The position numbers and the translations under genes are program-made. A stretch of 64,000 nucleotides of DNA from Acidaminococcus timonensis. GTDB taxonomy: Bacteria; Bacillota; Negativicutes; Acidaminococcales; Acidaminococcaceae. The stretch lies in assembly GCF_900106585.1 (NCBI RefSeq), contig NZ_FNWH01000006.1, forward strand, positions 558,001 through 622,000. Reading direction: 5' to 3'. The notes beneath the pieces were generated by a model. The model ran no database searches. It had not been told where the DNA came from and was given only the letters and a program-made list of their open reading frames with translations. The number at the start of each line of letters is the position of its first letter. Positions within the stretch are counted from its first letter, which is position 1. This document shows, in pieces, positions 43,286 to 53,694 of the stretch.

Positions 43286-44290
43286 ATGGTAAAAATCGGT
43301 ATCAATGGATTTGGTCGTATTGGTCGCTGCGTGCTGCGGATCGCGGTGAAGAACCCGGAAGTGGAAGTCGTAGCAGTCAATGCCCGTTCCGGCATCGATA
43401 CCTATGCCCATCTGCTGAAGTATGATTCCATCCATGGCACCTTCGATGAAGACATCTCCGTGGATGGGGATATCATGCATGTGGGCGACAAGGCCATCAA
43501 ATTCACCCGTTTCAACAGCCCGGCTGAAATCCCCTGGGGCGACATGGGCGTGGACGTGGTCCTGGAAACCACCGGTAAATTCAAGACCCGTGAAACCGTA
43601 CAACCCCATCTGGACAACGGTGCCAAAAAAGTGATCATTGCAGCTCCGGCCAAAGGCGAAGATATCACCATGGTCATGGGCGTCAACGATGACAAGTATG
43701 ATCCCAAACATCACAACATCATCTCCAACGCCTCCTGCACCACCAACTGCCTGGCTCCGTTCACCAAGGTGCTGCAGGACAACTTCGGCATTGAAGAGGG
43801 CATGATGACCACCGTCCATTCCTACACCAATGACCAGAAGATCCTGGATGCTGCCCACAAAGACCTGCGTCGTGCCCGGGCCGGTGCCTGCTCCATCATT
43901 CCCACCACCACCGGGGCTGCCAAGGCCATCGGTCTGGTGCTGCCGGAACTGCAGGGCAAACTGAAGGGTATGGCCATCCGTGTCCCGACTCCGGATGTTT
44001 CTCTGACCGATCTGGTGGTAACCCTGAAGAAAGACACCACCAAGGAAGAAATCAACGAAGCCATGCGCGTGGCTTCTGAAACCACCATGAAAGGCATCCT
44101 GGGCTACAACGAACTGCCTCTGGTTTCCTGCGACTACAGTGGCTGCCCGCTGAGCTCCATTGTGGACGGCCTGTCCACAATGATGGTGGGCCCTCGTATG
44201 GCCAAAGTGGTTTCCTGGTATGATAACGAATGGGGCTATTCCAACCGGATGGTTGACATGGCCGTGTTCGTGGCCTCCAAAGGGCTTTAA
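43286..44290 (+). CDS. gap: Glyceraldehyde-3-phosphate dehydrogenase
   Basis: Protein of 334 residues. INGFGRIGR is the NAD-binding loop; catalytic Cys151 is in SNASCTTNC and its partner His lies in TVHSYTNDQ. WYDNEWGYSNR is near the end. The ATG at 43286 has AGGAGG ten bases upstream; an in-frame ATG at 43277 is too close to that site. Codon use is that of a highly expressed gene. Confidence 0.97.
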   Translation: MVKIGINGFGRIGRCVLRIAVKNPEVEVVAVNARSGIDTYAHLLKYDSIHGTFDEDISVDGDIMHVGDKAIKFTRFNSPAEIPWGDMGVDVVLETTGKFKTRETVQPHLDNGAKKVIIAAPAKGEDITMVMGVNDDKYDPKHHNIISNASCTTNCLAPFTKVLQDNFGIEEGMMTTVHSYTNDQKILDAAHKDLRRARAGACSIIPTTTGAAKAIGLVLPELQGKLKGMAIRVPTPDVSLTDLVVTLKKDTTKEEINEAMRVASETTMKGILGYNELPLVSCDYSGCPLSSIVDGLSTMMVGPRMAKVVSWYDNEWGYSNRMVDMAVFVASKGL

Positions 44291-44317
44291 TTGAGAGAAA
44301 GGTGGGTGTGGGTTCTT

Positions 44318-46243
44318 ATGGATAAGAAAACCATCAAAGATATTTCACTGACGGGGAAACGGGTACTGGTCCGGGTGGACTATAACGTACCCATGAACGA
44401 CAAGGGGGAAATCACGGATTCTACTCGTATGGAAGCCTCCCTGCCCACCCTTCAATATTTGCTGGACCAGGGCGCTGCCGTCATCCTGATGGCACACTTG
44501 GGCCGTCCCAAAGGAAAGGTCAATCCCAAGTACAGCCTGAAACCGGTGGCCGAAGCCCTGAGCAAGCTGATCCATCGTCCGGTGCAGTTCTGCCCGGACT
44601 GCGTGGGCAAAGAAGCCAAAGAAGCGGCGGAAAACCTGGGCAACGGAGAAATCCTCATGCTGGAGAACCTGCGGTTCCATCCGGAAGAGGAGAAGAACGA
44701 CCCGAAATTCTCCCAGGAACTGGCTTCCCTGGCGGATGTGTATGTGAACGACGGCTTCGGTGTATCCCACCGGGCCCATGCTTCCGTAGAAGGGGTGACC
44801 CATTATCTGCCCGCAGTGGCCGGCTTCCTGCTGGAAAAGGAAATCGCCTATCTGGGCAATGCCGTGGATAACCCTGCCCGTCCGTTCGCAGCCATCATCG
44901 GCGGCGCCAAAGTGGCCGACAAGATTGCCGTCATCCGCAGCCTGATCAAGAAAGCGGATGTGATCCTGATCGGCGGTGGCATGGCCAATACCTTCCTGGT
45001 GGCCCAAGGCTACAACCTGGGCAAATCCCTGGTGGAACAGGAAAGCATCGGCGTTGCCAAAGACCTGCTGGCCGAAGCTGCCGAAAACAAGACGAAGATG
45101 CTGCTGCCCGTGGACCTGGTCATGGCTGCCAAGTTCGACAACGATGCAGATCATGAAGCCGAAGACCTGGATCATCTGAATCCGGAATACATGGCCCTGG
45201 ATATCGGTCCCAAGACCGCAGACCTGTATGCGGAAACCCTGGCCGGCATGAAGACCATCGTGTGGAACGGGCCCATGGGCGTGTTCGAAATGCCCAACTT
45301 CGCAGCCGGTACACGCAAGGTGGCCGAAGCTCTGGCAGCTTCTGACGGCATCACCATTGTGGGTGGTGGCGACAGCGCTGCTGCTGTGAAACAAATGGGC
45401 CTGGGTGACAAAATGAGTCACGTTTCCACCGGCGGCGGTGCTTCCCTGGAATACCTGGAAGGCAAAGTCCTGCCCGGGGTGGCTGCTCTGGATGACCTGA
45501 GGACCCCTATTGTAGCCGGTAACTGGAAATGCCACAAGACCGTGGAAGAAGCCATGGAACTGGCTCACAAGATCGCCCATAACACGGAAATGGCCCAGGC
45601 GGAAATCGTGCTGTTCCCGCCGTTCACCGCGCTGGAAAGCGTCGCTGCCATGGTGGATGAAGACGGGATCGGCTACGGTGCCCAGGACCTGTACTATGAG
45701 GACGAAGGTGCCTTCACGGGTGCTGTGTCCGGTCCCATGATCGCCGAGATCGGTTCCCGGTACGTCATTGTGGGTCACAGCGAACGGCGTGCGCTGTTCG
45801 GTGACACCGACGACATCGTGGTGAAGAAGGTCCAGGCTGCCTACCGGAACGAACTGGATCCGGTGCTGTGCGTGGGCGAAAACGAAGAAGAACACGCCAA
45901 GGGTGCTGCAAAGGACAAGATCCTGAGCCAGCTGAAACCGGTATTGGATGTACTGGATGACAAACAGATCGAACATCTGCTGGTTGCCTACGAACCCATC
46001 TGGGCCATCGGCACCGGCAAGACTGCTGAAGTGGCGGATGCTGTGGCAGCCGCTGAAGTAATCCGCAAGGTTGTGGAAGACAAATTCGGTAAGGAAGCAG
46101 CCCGCCGGGTACGCATCCTGTACGGCGGCAGCGTGAACAGCAAGAACGCTCATGCCTTCCATGTGGACGGCATCGATGGTGTCCTGGTAGGCGGTGCCAG
46201 CCTGGATGCCAATGAATTCAGCGCCATTGCCAATACGTTCTGA
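44318..46243 (+). CDS. pgk-tpi: Fused phosphoglycerate kinase / triosephosphate isomerase
   Basis: One frame of 641 residues holds both enzymes. The PGK part (1-395) has [15 protein letters not shown], the [13 protein letters not shown] segment and the [13 protein letters not shown] nucleotide loop. The TPI part (about 396-641) starts [14 protein letters not shown] with Asn402 and Lys404, His487 in VGHSERR and Glu559 in [12 protein letters not shown], so both halves keep catalytic residues. There is no stop or start between them. Such a fusion is known from Thermotoga. The ATG at 44318 is chosen over an in-frame TTG at 44291 since it gives the standard PGK N-terminus. Confidence 0.95.
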   Translation: MDKKTIKDISLTGKRVLVRVDYNVPMNDKGEITDSTRMEASLPTLQYLLDQGAAVILMAHLGRPKGKVNPKYSLKPVAEALSKLIHRPVQFCPDCVGKEAKEAAENLGNGEILMLENLRFHPEEEKNDPKFSQELASLADVYVNDGFGVSHRAHASVEGVTHYLPAVAGFLLEKEIAYLGNAVDNPARPFAAIIGGAKVADKIAVIRSLIKKADVILIGGGMANTFLVAQGYNLGKSLVEQESIGVAKDLLAEAAENKTKMLLPVDLVMAAKFDNDADHEAEDLDHLNPEYMALDIGPKTADLYAETLAGMKTIVWNGPMGVFEMPNFAAGTRKVAEALAASDGITIVGGGDSAAAVKQMGLGDKMSHVSTGGGASLEYLEGKVLPGVAALDDLRTPIVAGNWKCHKTVEEAMELAHKIAHNTEMAQAEIVLFPPFTALESVAAMVDEDGIGYGAQDLYYEDEGAFTGAVSGPMIAEIGSRYVIVGHSERRALFGDTDDIVVKKVQAAYRNELDPVLCVGENEEEHAKGAAKDKILSQLKPVLDVLDDKQIEHLLVAYEPIWAIGTGKTAEVADAVAAAEVIRKVVEDKFGKEAARRVRILYGGSVNSKNAHAFHVDGIDGVLVGGASLDANEFSAIANTF

Positions 46244-46252
46244 GGCGCACTG

Positions 46253-47779
46253 ATGAAAAAGAAACCTGTAGTGCTGATGATCCTGGACGGATGGGGGATC
46301 GCTCCCCCTTCGCCCACCAATGCAGTGACCCGTGCCCGGACACCGCATCTGGACTATTATTTCAACCGGTACCCCCACGCCCAGCTGAAATGCAGCGGAG
46401 AGGCTGTGGGACTGCCGGAGGGACAGATGGGCAACTCGGAGGTGGGCCATCTGTCCATCGGTTCCGGCCGCATCATCTACCAGAGTCTGACTCGGATCAG
46501 CCGGGCGGTGAAGGACGGCAGCCTGGAAACCAATCCGGTGCTGGTGAAGGCCATGGAACAGGCCCGGGATGGGGGCAAAAAGCTCCATCTGCTGGGGCTT
46601 TTGAGCGATGGGGGCGTACATAGCCACATCGACCATTTGCTGGGGTTGCTGGCCATGGCGAAGAAGCTGGGTGTGAAGGACGTGTATGTCCATGCTTTTC
46701 TGGATGGACGGGACACGCCGCCCCAAAGTGCCCTGCCTTATCTGCAGCAGGTGGAAAAAGCCTGCCGGGAACTGGGAGTGGGGCAGATCGCCACTGTTTC
46801 CGGCCGGTACTATGCCATGGACCGGGACAAACGGTGGGAACGGATCCAGAAAGCTTTCGACGTGATGACCGGGGGCGAGAGCCTTACGGCCGCTACCCCG
46901 GAAGCCGGGCTGGAGGCTGCCTACGCAGCAGGCCAGACCGACGAATTTGTGGTCCCCTTCCGGGTGGAGGGGGTCAATGGCAAGGTCGAAACCGGCGACA
47001 GCATGGTGTTCTTCAACTTCCGGCCCGACCGGGCCCGGGAACTGACCCACGCCTTTACGGATACGGACTTTGCCGGGTTCCAACGGCCAGCCGATGCCCT
47101 GCCGGTGCATTTCGTCTCCATGACGGAATACGAAAAGACCCTCCAGGCTGCGGTGGCCTTTCCGCCGGAAGAGATCCGGGATACCCTGGCAGAAGTGGTT
47201 TCCAAAGCCGGGTTGCACCAGCTGCACATTGCGGAAACGGAAAAATACGCCCATGTGACGTTCTTCTTCAATGGGGGACGGGAACAGCCCTTCCCTGGAG
47301 AAGACCGGATCCTGGTACCTTCTCCCAAAGTGGCCACCTATGACCTGCAGCCGGAGATGAGTGCCTACATTGTGACGGAAAAGCTCCAGGAAGCCCTGGA
47401 GAAGGACCTGTACGACCTGGTGATCCTGAATTTCGCCAATCCGGACATGGTGGGCCATACAGGCAGCCTGAAGGCTGCCATTGCGGCCCTGGAAGCCGTG
47501 GATGAATGTGTGGGCAGCCTGGTGGATACCATCCTGAAAAAGGGCGGGGCCGTGTGCATTACGGCGGATCACGGGAACCTGGAAGAAATGGAAGACCCGG
47601 TGACCCATGCACCCATGACCAGCCATACCACCAATCCGGTGCCGTTCCTGGTGGCAGGGGCGGACGCCGGCACAAAGGTAGAAAACGGGGGCCTGAGCGA
47701 TATTTCGCCCACCCTGCTGGATCTGCTGGGCCTGCCGAAACCGGAGGCCATGACAGGCCATTCCCTGCTGATGAAATAA
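46253..47779 (+). CDS. gpmI: 2,3-bisphosphoglycerate-independent phosphoglycerate mutase
   Basis: Manganese enzyme of 508 residues. Asp12 (LDGWG) and the phospho-accepting Ser62 (MGNSEVGH) start the metal site; HSHIDHL, FLDGRDTPP, DHGNLEEM and the TSHTTNPVPF segment complete it. It converts 3- to 2-phosphoglycerate. Nine bases separate it from pgk-tpi. Confidence 0.96.
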   Translation: MKKKPVVLMILDGWGIAPPSPTNAVTRARTPHLDYYFNRYPHAQLKCSGEAVGLPEGQMGNSEVGHLSIGSGRIIYQSLTRISRAVKDGSLETNPVLVKAMEQARDGGKKLHLLGLLSDGGVHSHIDHLLGLLAMAKKLGVKDVYVHAFLDGRDTPPQSALPYLQQVEKACRELGVGQIATVSGRYYAMDRDKRWERIQKAFDVMTGGESLTAATPEAGLEAAYAAGQTDEFVVPFRVEGVNGKVETGDSMVFFNFRPDRARELTHAFTDTDFAGFQRPADALPVHFVSMTEYEKTLQAAVAFPPEEIRDTLAEVVSKAGLHQLHIAETEKYAHVTFFFNGGREQPFPGEDRILVPSPKVATYDLQPEMSAYIVTEKLQEALEKDLYDLVILNFANPDMVGHTGSLKAAIAALEAVDECVGSLVDTILKKGGAVCITADHGNLEEMEDPVTHAPMTSHTTNPVPFLVAGADAGTKVENGGLSDISPTLLDLLGLPKPEAMTGHSLLMK

Positions 47780-47784
47780 TCGAT

Positions 47785-49218
<1,434 letters not shown>

Positions 49219-49243
49219 TAAAGCCATGAGCTGTGGCTGAAGG

Positions 49244-49279
49244 AAAGGACCTGCCTCTGTGAGGGGACAGGTCCTTTTT
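49244..49279 (+). terminator. Rho-independent terminator after eno
   Basis: AAAGGACCTG and CAGGTCCTTT form a perfect ten-pair stem followed by T5. Confidence 0.93.
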
Positions 49280-49282
49280 GCA

Positions 49283-49350
49283 TGGGGGAGAACCCACCAC
49301 CATTGCGCTTTGGCGCAATGGTCCCCCGCCCTTGAAAAGGGCGGATATCC
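49283..49350 (-). repeat. Partial modular hairpin repeat
   Basis: Two modules remain: ACCATTGCGC/GCGCAATGGT (49299-49322, perfectly paired) and CCGCCCTT/AAGGGCGG, followed by GATATCCC. The same pair of modules in the other direction is at 29868-29912. Confidence 0.8.
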
Positions 49351-49446
49351 CATTATCAGAGGCTCTGCTTTTTCACTGAAATTCCACAAAGCTATGGTAC
49401 AATAAAAAGAAAACGTCGGAACATTCCTGCAAAAGGAGGAAATGCC

Positions 49447-50070
49447 TTGAACGAACATCCGGACAATACCTACGAAGCCTGGCGGCCGGTCCTGGAACAG
49501 GTGATGCAGCGCCTGGTGGGGGCCATCGAACAGTACAACGAAACAGAAAAGCAAAAAACAGGGCAGAGTGCCTACGAACATCTGATTTACCGGGTGAAGG
49601 ATGTGGCCAGCATGGAAGAAAAATGCAGGCGGAAGGGACTGCCGGTGAATGCGGTATCGGCCCTGCACACCATCCATGACGCCATCGGACTGCGGATCGT
49701 CTGCCGCTTTTTAAGCGACATTGAACGGAACATTGCTGACATCCGGAAGATCCCCGGCTGCACCATCATCCAGGAAAAGGACTACATCCGCAACGTCAAG
49801 CCCAATGGGTACCGGTCGTACCACATGATCCTGCGGCTGGAGATGCCCTTTGCCGACGTGGAAGGCCACGAGCCGGGCATTTTCTACGCGGAAATCCAGC
49901 TGCGCACCATCGCCATGGATTCCTGGGCCAGTCTGGAACATGAAATGAAGTACAAACATGAAATCAGGAACCCGGAACTGATCGGCCGGGAACTGAAACG
50001 GTGTGCCGATGAACTGGCCGCCTGTGACCTGTCCATGGAAACCATCCGGAAACTGATCCGGGAAGCCTGA
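49447..50070 (+). CDS. Small alarmone synthetase (GTP pyrophosphokinase, RelA/SpoT domain)
   Basis: Protein of 207 residues with a synthetase domain only: YRVKDVASMEEKCRRKG, the HDAIGLRIVCRF motif, the VKPNGYRSYHMIL loop and YAEIQLRTIAMDSWASLEH with the catalytic Glu. There is no hydrolase or regulatory domain, as in YjbM/YwaC. It makes (p)ppGpp. The start is a TTG at 49447 with AAAGGAGG seven bases upstream. An extended -10 (TGGTACAAT, 49396-49403) may be its promoter. A two-component pair follows after 19 bases and may be cotranscribed. Confidence 0.9.
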   Translation: MNEHPDNTYEAWRPVLEQVMQRLVGAIEQYNETEKQKTGQSAYEHLIYRVKDVASMEEKCRRKGLPVNAVSALHTIHDAIGLRIVCRFLSDIERNIADIRKIPGCTIIQEKDYIRNVKPNGYRSYHMILRLEMPFADVEGHEPGIFYAEIQLRTIAMDSWASLEHEMKYKHEIRNPELIGRELKRCADELAACDLSMETIRKLIREA

Positions 50071-50089
50071 GGAAAGGAGCCATCCCTCT

Positions 50090-50767
50090 ATGAAAATCCT
50101 GCTTGCAGAAGATGAAAAACCCATGTCCATGGCCCTGGTGGCGGTGCTGGAACACAGCGGCTACCAGGTGGACGCCGTATACGACGGCCAGGCGGCTGTG
50201 GACAAAGCCCGCCAGAATATCTATGACGCCATGGTCTTTGACATTATGATGCCTGTGAAGGACGGCATTACCGCACTGACGGAACTGCGGAAGGAAGGGG
50301 ACCGGACCCCGGTGATCATGCTGACGGCCAAAGCCGAGGTGGATGACCGGATCACGGGCCTGGACGCCGGTGCCGATGACTACCTGACGAAACCCTTTGC
50401 CATGGGGGAACTGCTGGCCCGGCTGCGGAGCCTGACCCGGCGCCAGGAGGACTTTAACCGGGATACCCTCCAGGCGGGCAGCGTGACCCTGAACTGCGCC
50501 GAAGGGGAACTATCCAGCAAGAGTGCAGTACGCCTTTCTCCCAAGGAAACCCAGTTGATGAAGTACTTTATGCAGCATCCCAATAAGCCCTGCGACACCC
50601 AGCTGCTGTTCAACCATGTGTGGCAGGATGAGCAGGAGGACCGGGGCGTTGTCTGGATCTACGTTTCCTACCTGCGGGAGAAACTCCATGCCATCGGAGG
50701 CAATCTGACCATCACCGGGCACCAGGACGGGGCTTTTACCCTGCAGAGTGCCGCAGTGGCCAATTAA
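50090..50767 (+). CDS. OmpR/PhoB-family response regulator
   Basis: Protein of 225 residues. The receiver has the acid pair at 8-9, phospho-acceptor Asp51 (VFDIMMP), Thr79 and Lys101. The C-terminal winged helix (about 130-220) has LSPKETQLMKYFMQHPNKPCDTQLL and VWIYVSYLREKL. It is likely phosphorylated by the kinase encoded nine bases downstream. Targets are unknown. Confidence 0.93.
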   Translation: MKILLAEDEKPMSMALVAVLEHSGYQVDAVYDGQAAVDKARQNIYDAMVFDIMMPVKDGITALTELRKEGDRTPVIMLTAKAEVDDRITGLDAGADDYLTKPFAMGELLARLRSLTRRQEDFNRDTLQAGSVTLNCAEGELSSKSAVRLSPKETQLMKYFMQHPNKPCDTQLLFNHVWQDEQEDRGVVWIYVSYLREKLHAIGGNLTITGHQDGAFTLQSAAVAN

Positions 50768-50776
50768 GGAGCGGCC

Positions 50777-52045
50777 ATGGACATCATCCATCGCCTGCGG
50801 CGGAAATTCCTGTTCCTGGCGTTCATCGCCGTGGTCCTAATCCTGGCAGGGGCCCTGGGATTGATCAACACCATCACTTATATGAAGATGCGGGGAGAGG
50901 TGGATACCCTGCTGGATGTGATCGTGCAGAACGACGGGGTCCTGCCCGTACACCAGCCGGGGACCAGTACCCAGAGCTGGCTCAGCGATCCGGAATGGTT
51001 CAATGACACCCCGGAATTCGCCCACCAGACCCGGTATTTCAGCGTGGTGATGGACGAAAAAGGGAAGATCCAGCGGCTGAATCTTTCCAATATCTCTGCC
51101 TTTACTGAGCTCCAGGCCCTGGAAATTGCCAGCAGGCTGGCGGAAGCAAATGCCAGCCAGCCGGTACGGGGAATGTTCAAGAACAAACGGGCCAGCTATG
51201 CCTATGAAGTGTCCGGAAGGGATGCGGGGGGCAAGCTGGTGGTGGTCATGGACTGCACCCGGGACGTGGGGGCCGTGGAGGCTTTCAGCCGGTATTCCCT
51301 GCGGTTCGGCCTTGTCTGTGTGATCCTGTACCTGCTGGTCCTGGGCTTTTTGTCCAACTATGCCATCCGTCCTTTTGTGGAGAACATGGAGAGCCAGAAG
51401 CGGTTCATCACCAATGCCGGCCATGAGCTGAAGACGCCGGTGGCCATTATTTCCGCCAATGCGGAGGCTCTGGAACTGATCAGCGGCAAGAGCCAGTGGA
51501 CGGATAACATCCTGGTCCAGGTGAAGCGGGTGACCCGGCTGATCAACGAACTGATCATGCTGGCCAGGATGGGAGAAAAGAACCAGAAGCAGCTGAAGCT
51601 GGAGCCGGTGGATGTGAGCCAGTGCTTCACAGACGCGGTCCATTCTTTTGCCCCCCTGGTGGAAAATGAAAAGAAGAAGCTGGAAAGCCAGATTCCCGAG
51701 GGCATCGAAGCGGAATCGGACCCCAAATACCTGTACGAGATCTTCACCATTTTCATGGACAATGCGGCCAAGTACTGCGACGATGGCGGAACCATCCGGG
51801 CTGTGCTGGAACCCCATGGGAAGAAGGGGTTCCGGGCCCTGGTGTCCAATGACTACAAAAATGGGGCAGGACAGGATTACACCCATTTCTTTGAACGGTT
51901 CTACCGGGGCGACGAAAGCCACAACAGCCAGAAAGCCGGCTACGGCATCGGCCTTTCCATGGCCCAGGAAGCCACCCGGCTGCTGGGCGGCAAAATTCAG
52001 GTGGAATACAGGGACGGGGTGATTACCTTCGGGGTGAGTTTTTAG
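50777..52045 (+). CDS. Membrane sensor histidine kinase
   Basis: Protein of 422 residues with two membrane helices (about 12-33 and 175-197) enclosing a 140-residue extracytoplasmic sensor. The H-box NAGHELKTPVAI contains the phosphorylated His; FMDNAAKYCDDGG is the N-box and GYGIGLSMAQEATRLLGG the G-box. No HAMP domain is obvious. It resembles kinases of the VicK/ResE layout; the signal is unknown. It is the last chromosomal gene before the prophage. Confidence 0.92.
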   Translation: MDIIHRLRRKFLFLAFIAVVLILAGALGLINTITYMKMRGEVDTLLDVIVQNDGVLPVHQPGTSTQSWLSDPEWFNDTPEFAHQTRYFSVVMDEKGKIQRLNLSNISAFTELQALEIASRLAEANASQPVRGMFKNKRASYAYEVSGRDAGGKLVVVMDCTRDVGAVEAFSRYSLRFGLVCVILYLLVLGFLSNYAIRPFVENMESQKRFITNAGHELKTPVAIISANAEALELISGKSQWTDNILVQVKRVTRLINELIMLARMGEKNQKQLKLEPVDVSQCFTDAVHSFAPLVENEKKKLESQIPEGIEAESDPKYLYEIFTIFMDNAAKYCDDGGTIRAVLEPHGKKGFRALVSNDYKNGAGQDYTHFFERFYRGDESHNSQKAGYGIGLSMAQEATRLLGGKIQVEYRDGVITFGVSF

Positions 52046-52245
52046 GGGGGGAGAACACCTGTTGGCTCAAGTCTCCTAGTCCTGTGGAAAAGGGGGAAAG
52101 GGCCTGCTTGGCGGGAAATATGGTATATAATTGAAGAAAACACGGTGGTCACGCAATGGCCACCGTGAATTATACTATGGTTTAGAAACTCTGGACAAAA
52201 CGCCTCTGTATGGGCTATAATGATAGAATCTAACAATAAAGTATA
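52046..52245. other. Chromosome-prophage junction region
   Basis: 52066-52112 is a worn fragment of the modular repeat (AAGTCTCCTAGTCCTGTGG, then AAGGGGGAAAGGGCCTG). A hairpin with CACGGTGG/CCACCGTG arms is at 52141-52167. The left attachment site should lie between here and the integrase gene, but with the other end outside the window I cannot define it. Confidence 0.5.
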
Positions 52246-52272
52246 AAACCCCGCATTCTTGCGGGGTTTTTC
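52246..52272 (-). terminator. Bidirectional terminator downstream of the integrase
   Basis: AAAACCCCGC and GCGGGGTTTTT pair perfectly; the hairpin stands 33 bases beyond the integrase stop and also faces the kinase gene. Confidence 0.85.
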
Positions 52273-52304
52273 TTGTTTACGGCAGACAGACGGCAAAAAT
52301 AATT

Positions 52305-53378
52305 TTAAAAAATATCGTTGACCGCTTTTGCCGCAGCCAACTGGATGTCTTTTGTGTTGTTGGCGTACGTGGTACTGACGGTTTGGATGGTATCACCCAG
52401 CAGGTTGGCCACCAGGTTGATGTCACCGGTTTCATGGAGCATCAGTGTGGCGTAGGTGTGCCGGAAGGCATGGAGGGAACGGCCAGGGTAATGCTTATGG
52501 ATGTAGGAATTGATGTAGACCTGGATGGTGCGCAGCCGCTCGGGAGGGAAGACCATACCGTCAATTCGGAACGGCTTCGAGTCCTTCCATTTGCGGAGCG
52601 CAGCCAGTACGACCTTTGGCACTGGTATCGTCCGGTTACTGTTCTTCGTCTTGCAGGGGGTCAGCCCGTAAGATGTGCGGCTGGTCCTGGCCCACTGCTT
52701 GCAGATCTTGAACGTTCCGGCCGCAAAGTTGACACAGTCCCACGTCAGCCCCCGGATCTCTCCGATTCTCATACCCGTCCGGCTGGCCACCAGCACCACA
52801 AGGTAGTAGAGAGGGTCCCGGCCATGCTTCTGGAAGTGGTCCAGAATCTGAGCGACTTCCTCCCGGCTGAAGGCTCTGATCGTCTGTTCTCTCCGGTCCT
52901 GTACCTGGGGGACTTCCGCAGCCGGGTTCGTCTTGATGATCTTGTATGTCATGGCATGGCGGAGTACACGGCCAACAGCTGCCAGGGAGAGGTTCTTCGT
53001 TTTGGCGGCAAAGGGCAGGCCATTGATTTCATTCATCAGCACCGGCGGTGTGATATCCTTGATGGGCAGGTCCAATATATTCGGCAGCCGTTTAACTCTG
53101 TCCTCATAAGCCAGGATAGAGCCATAGGTCAGCCGTCCTTGCATATCACGCTTGAACATGGTCCAGAACTGGCGCAAGGTGATTGCCTTCAGGGTTTTAT
53201 CGAGTGTGGTTCCAATCTCTTTCTGGGCGGCCTCCAGAAGTTCATCCTGGTGCTGCCTGGCCTCCCGTTGGGTCTTGAAGCCCTGCCGGGTCTTCTGCCG
53301 CCAGCGGCTGCCGACTTTGTAGGACAAGATCAAACACACAGAGCCGTTCTTGTCACGGTAGCTGAAATGGTAATCCAT
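52305..53378 (-). CDS. int: Phage integrase, tyrosine recombinase
   Basis: Protein of 357 residues: an AP2-like arm-binding start (RWRQKTRQGFKTQREARQHQ), a core-binding domain (about 60-160) and a catalytic domain with the first Arg in SRTGMRIGEIRG, HAFRHTYAT for His-x-x-Arg, and the nucleophilic Tyr in VSTTYANNT near the end. It is divergent from the rest of the early genes and borders the chromosome. GGAGGTATGACCT precedes the ATG. Confidence 0.95.
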   Translation of the reverse strand: MDYHFSYRDKNGSVCLILSYKVGSRWRQKTRQGFKTQREARQHQDELLEAAQKEIGTTLDKTLKAITLRQFWTMFKRDMQGRLTYGSILAYEDRVKRLPNILDLPIKDITPPVLMNEINGLPFAAKTKNLSLAAVGRVLRHAMTYKIIKTNPAAEVPQVQDRREQTIRAFSREEVAQILDHFQKHGRDPLYYLVVLVASRTGMRIGEIRGLTWDCVNFAAGTFKICKQWARTSRTSYGLTPCKTKNSNRTIPVPKVVLAALRKWKDSKPFRIDGMVFPPERLRTIQVYINSYIHKHYPGRSLHAFRHTYATLMLHETGDINLVANLLGDTIQTVSTTYANNTKDIQLAAAKAVNDIF

Positions 53379-53568
53379 AGGTCATACCTCCTTCTATGGA
53401 TAGGGCAGGGGCTCCTGTGGTAAAATAATACAGTAAGCCCCTTGTGGAAAGGGTGGTTACACTGTCCCTGCTGGTATTTGCGGTACCGGCAGGGAATTTT
53501 TAATGGCTTGGAATCTCATAACCACAATATATAGCTTGATATAGCTTGACAAAAACTATATCTTGTGC
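53379..53568 (+). promoter_or_regulatory. Spacer with plus-strand terminator and dyad
   Basis: 53466-53494 is a strong hairpin (CCCTGCTGGTA with TACCGGCAGGG) followed by T5, oriented for plus-strand transcripts although the only gene to its left is on the minus strand; a small antisense transcript starting near 53420 is possible. Further right, CACAATATATAG (53523-53534) and CTATATCTTGTG (53556-53567) make an 11-of-12 dyad just before the small-RNA promoter, a likely operator. Confidence 0.55.
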
Positions 53569-53596
53569 TTGTGATTTTCTAGATTCCTGATATAAT
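53569..53596 (+). promoter_or_regulatory. Promoter of the small RNA
   Basis: TTGTGA (53569-53574) is 16 bases from a perfect TATAAT (53591-53596). The predicted start falls at about 53603, which is exactly the first paired base of the RNA. Confidence 0.75.
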
Positions 53597-53602
53597 AATT
53601 AT

Positions 53603-53694
53603 AGAGCAACTCGTGAAGGATATAGGCTGGGTTCCCGAATGGGAGTAGGCGTAACGCTTAGAATTCCTTTGCCCCTGGGGTTAGCTCTTTTTTT
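53603..53694 (+). ncRNA. Structured small RNA convergent with the DUF3644 gene
   Basis: About 92 bases with its own promoter and terminator. The first bases AGAGCAAC pair with GTTAGCTCT right before T7, closing the molecule. Inside, AAGGA (around 53617) can pair with TCCTT (around 53665), enclosing two hairpins: TTCCC-GAAT-GGGAG and AGGCG-TAA-CGCTT; CCCCTGGGG adds a small hairpin or a pseudoknot strand. No ORF or ribosome site. Its last 14 bases overlap the 3' end of the DUF3644 gene on the other strand. The pairing of a HEPN protein with a compact RNA recalls AbiF-type systems; function is inferred. Confidence 0.7.

Noticed and set aside
44345-47761. Open frame of over 1100 codons on the minus strand
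   Set aside because: It mirrors pgk-tpi and gpmI, whose products are unmistakable; GC-rich codon bias keeps the antisense frame open. The protein is His/Gln/Phe-rich without any domain.
52046-52304. tRNA gene as the prophage attachment site
   Set aside because: No tRNA cloverleaf found in the junction. The hairpins there are a terminator and an isolated stem.
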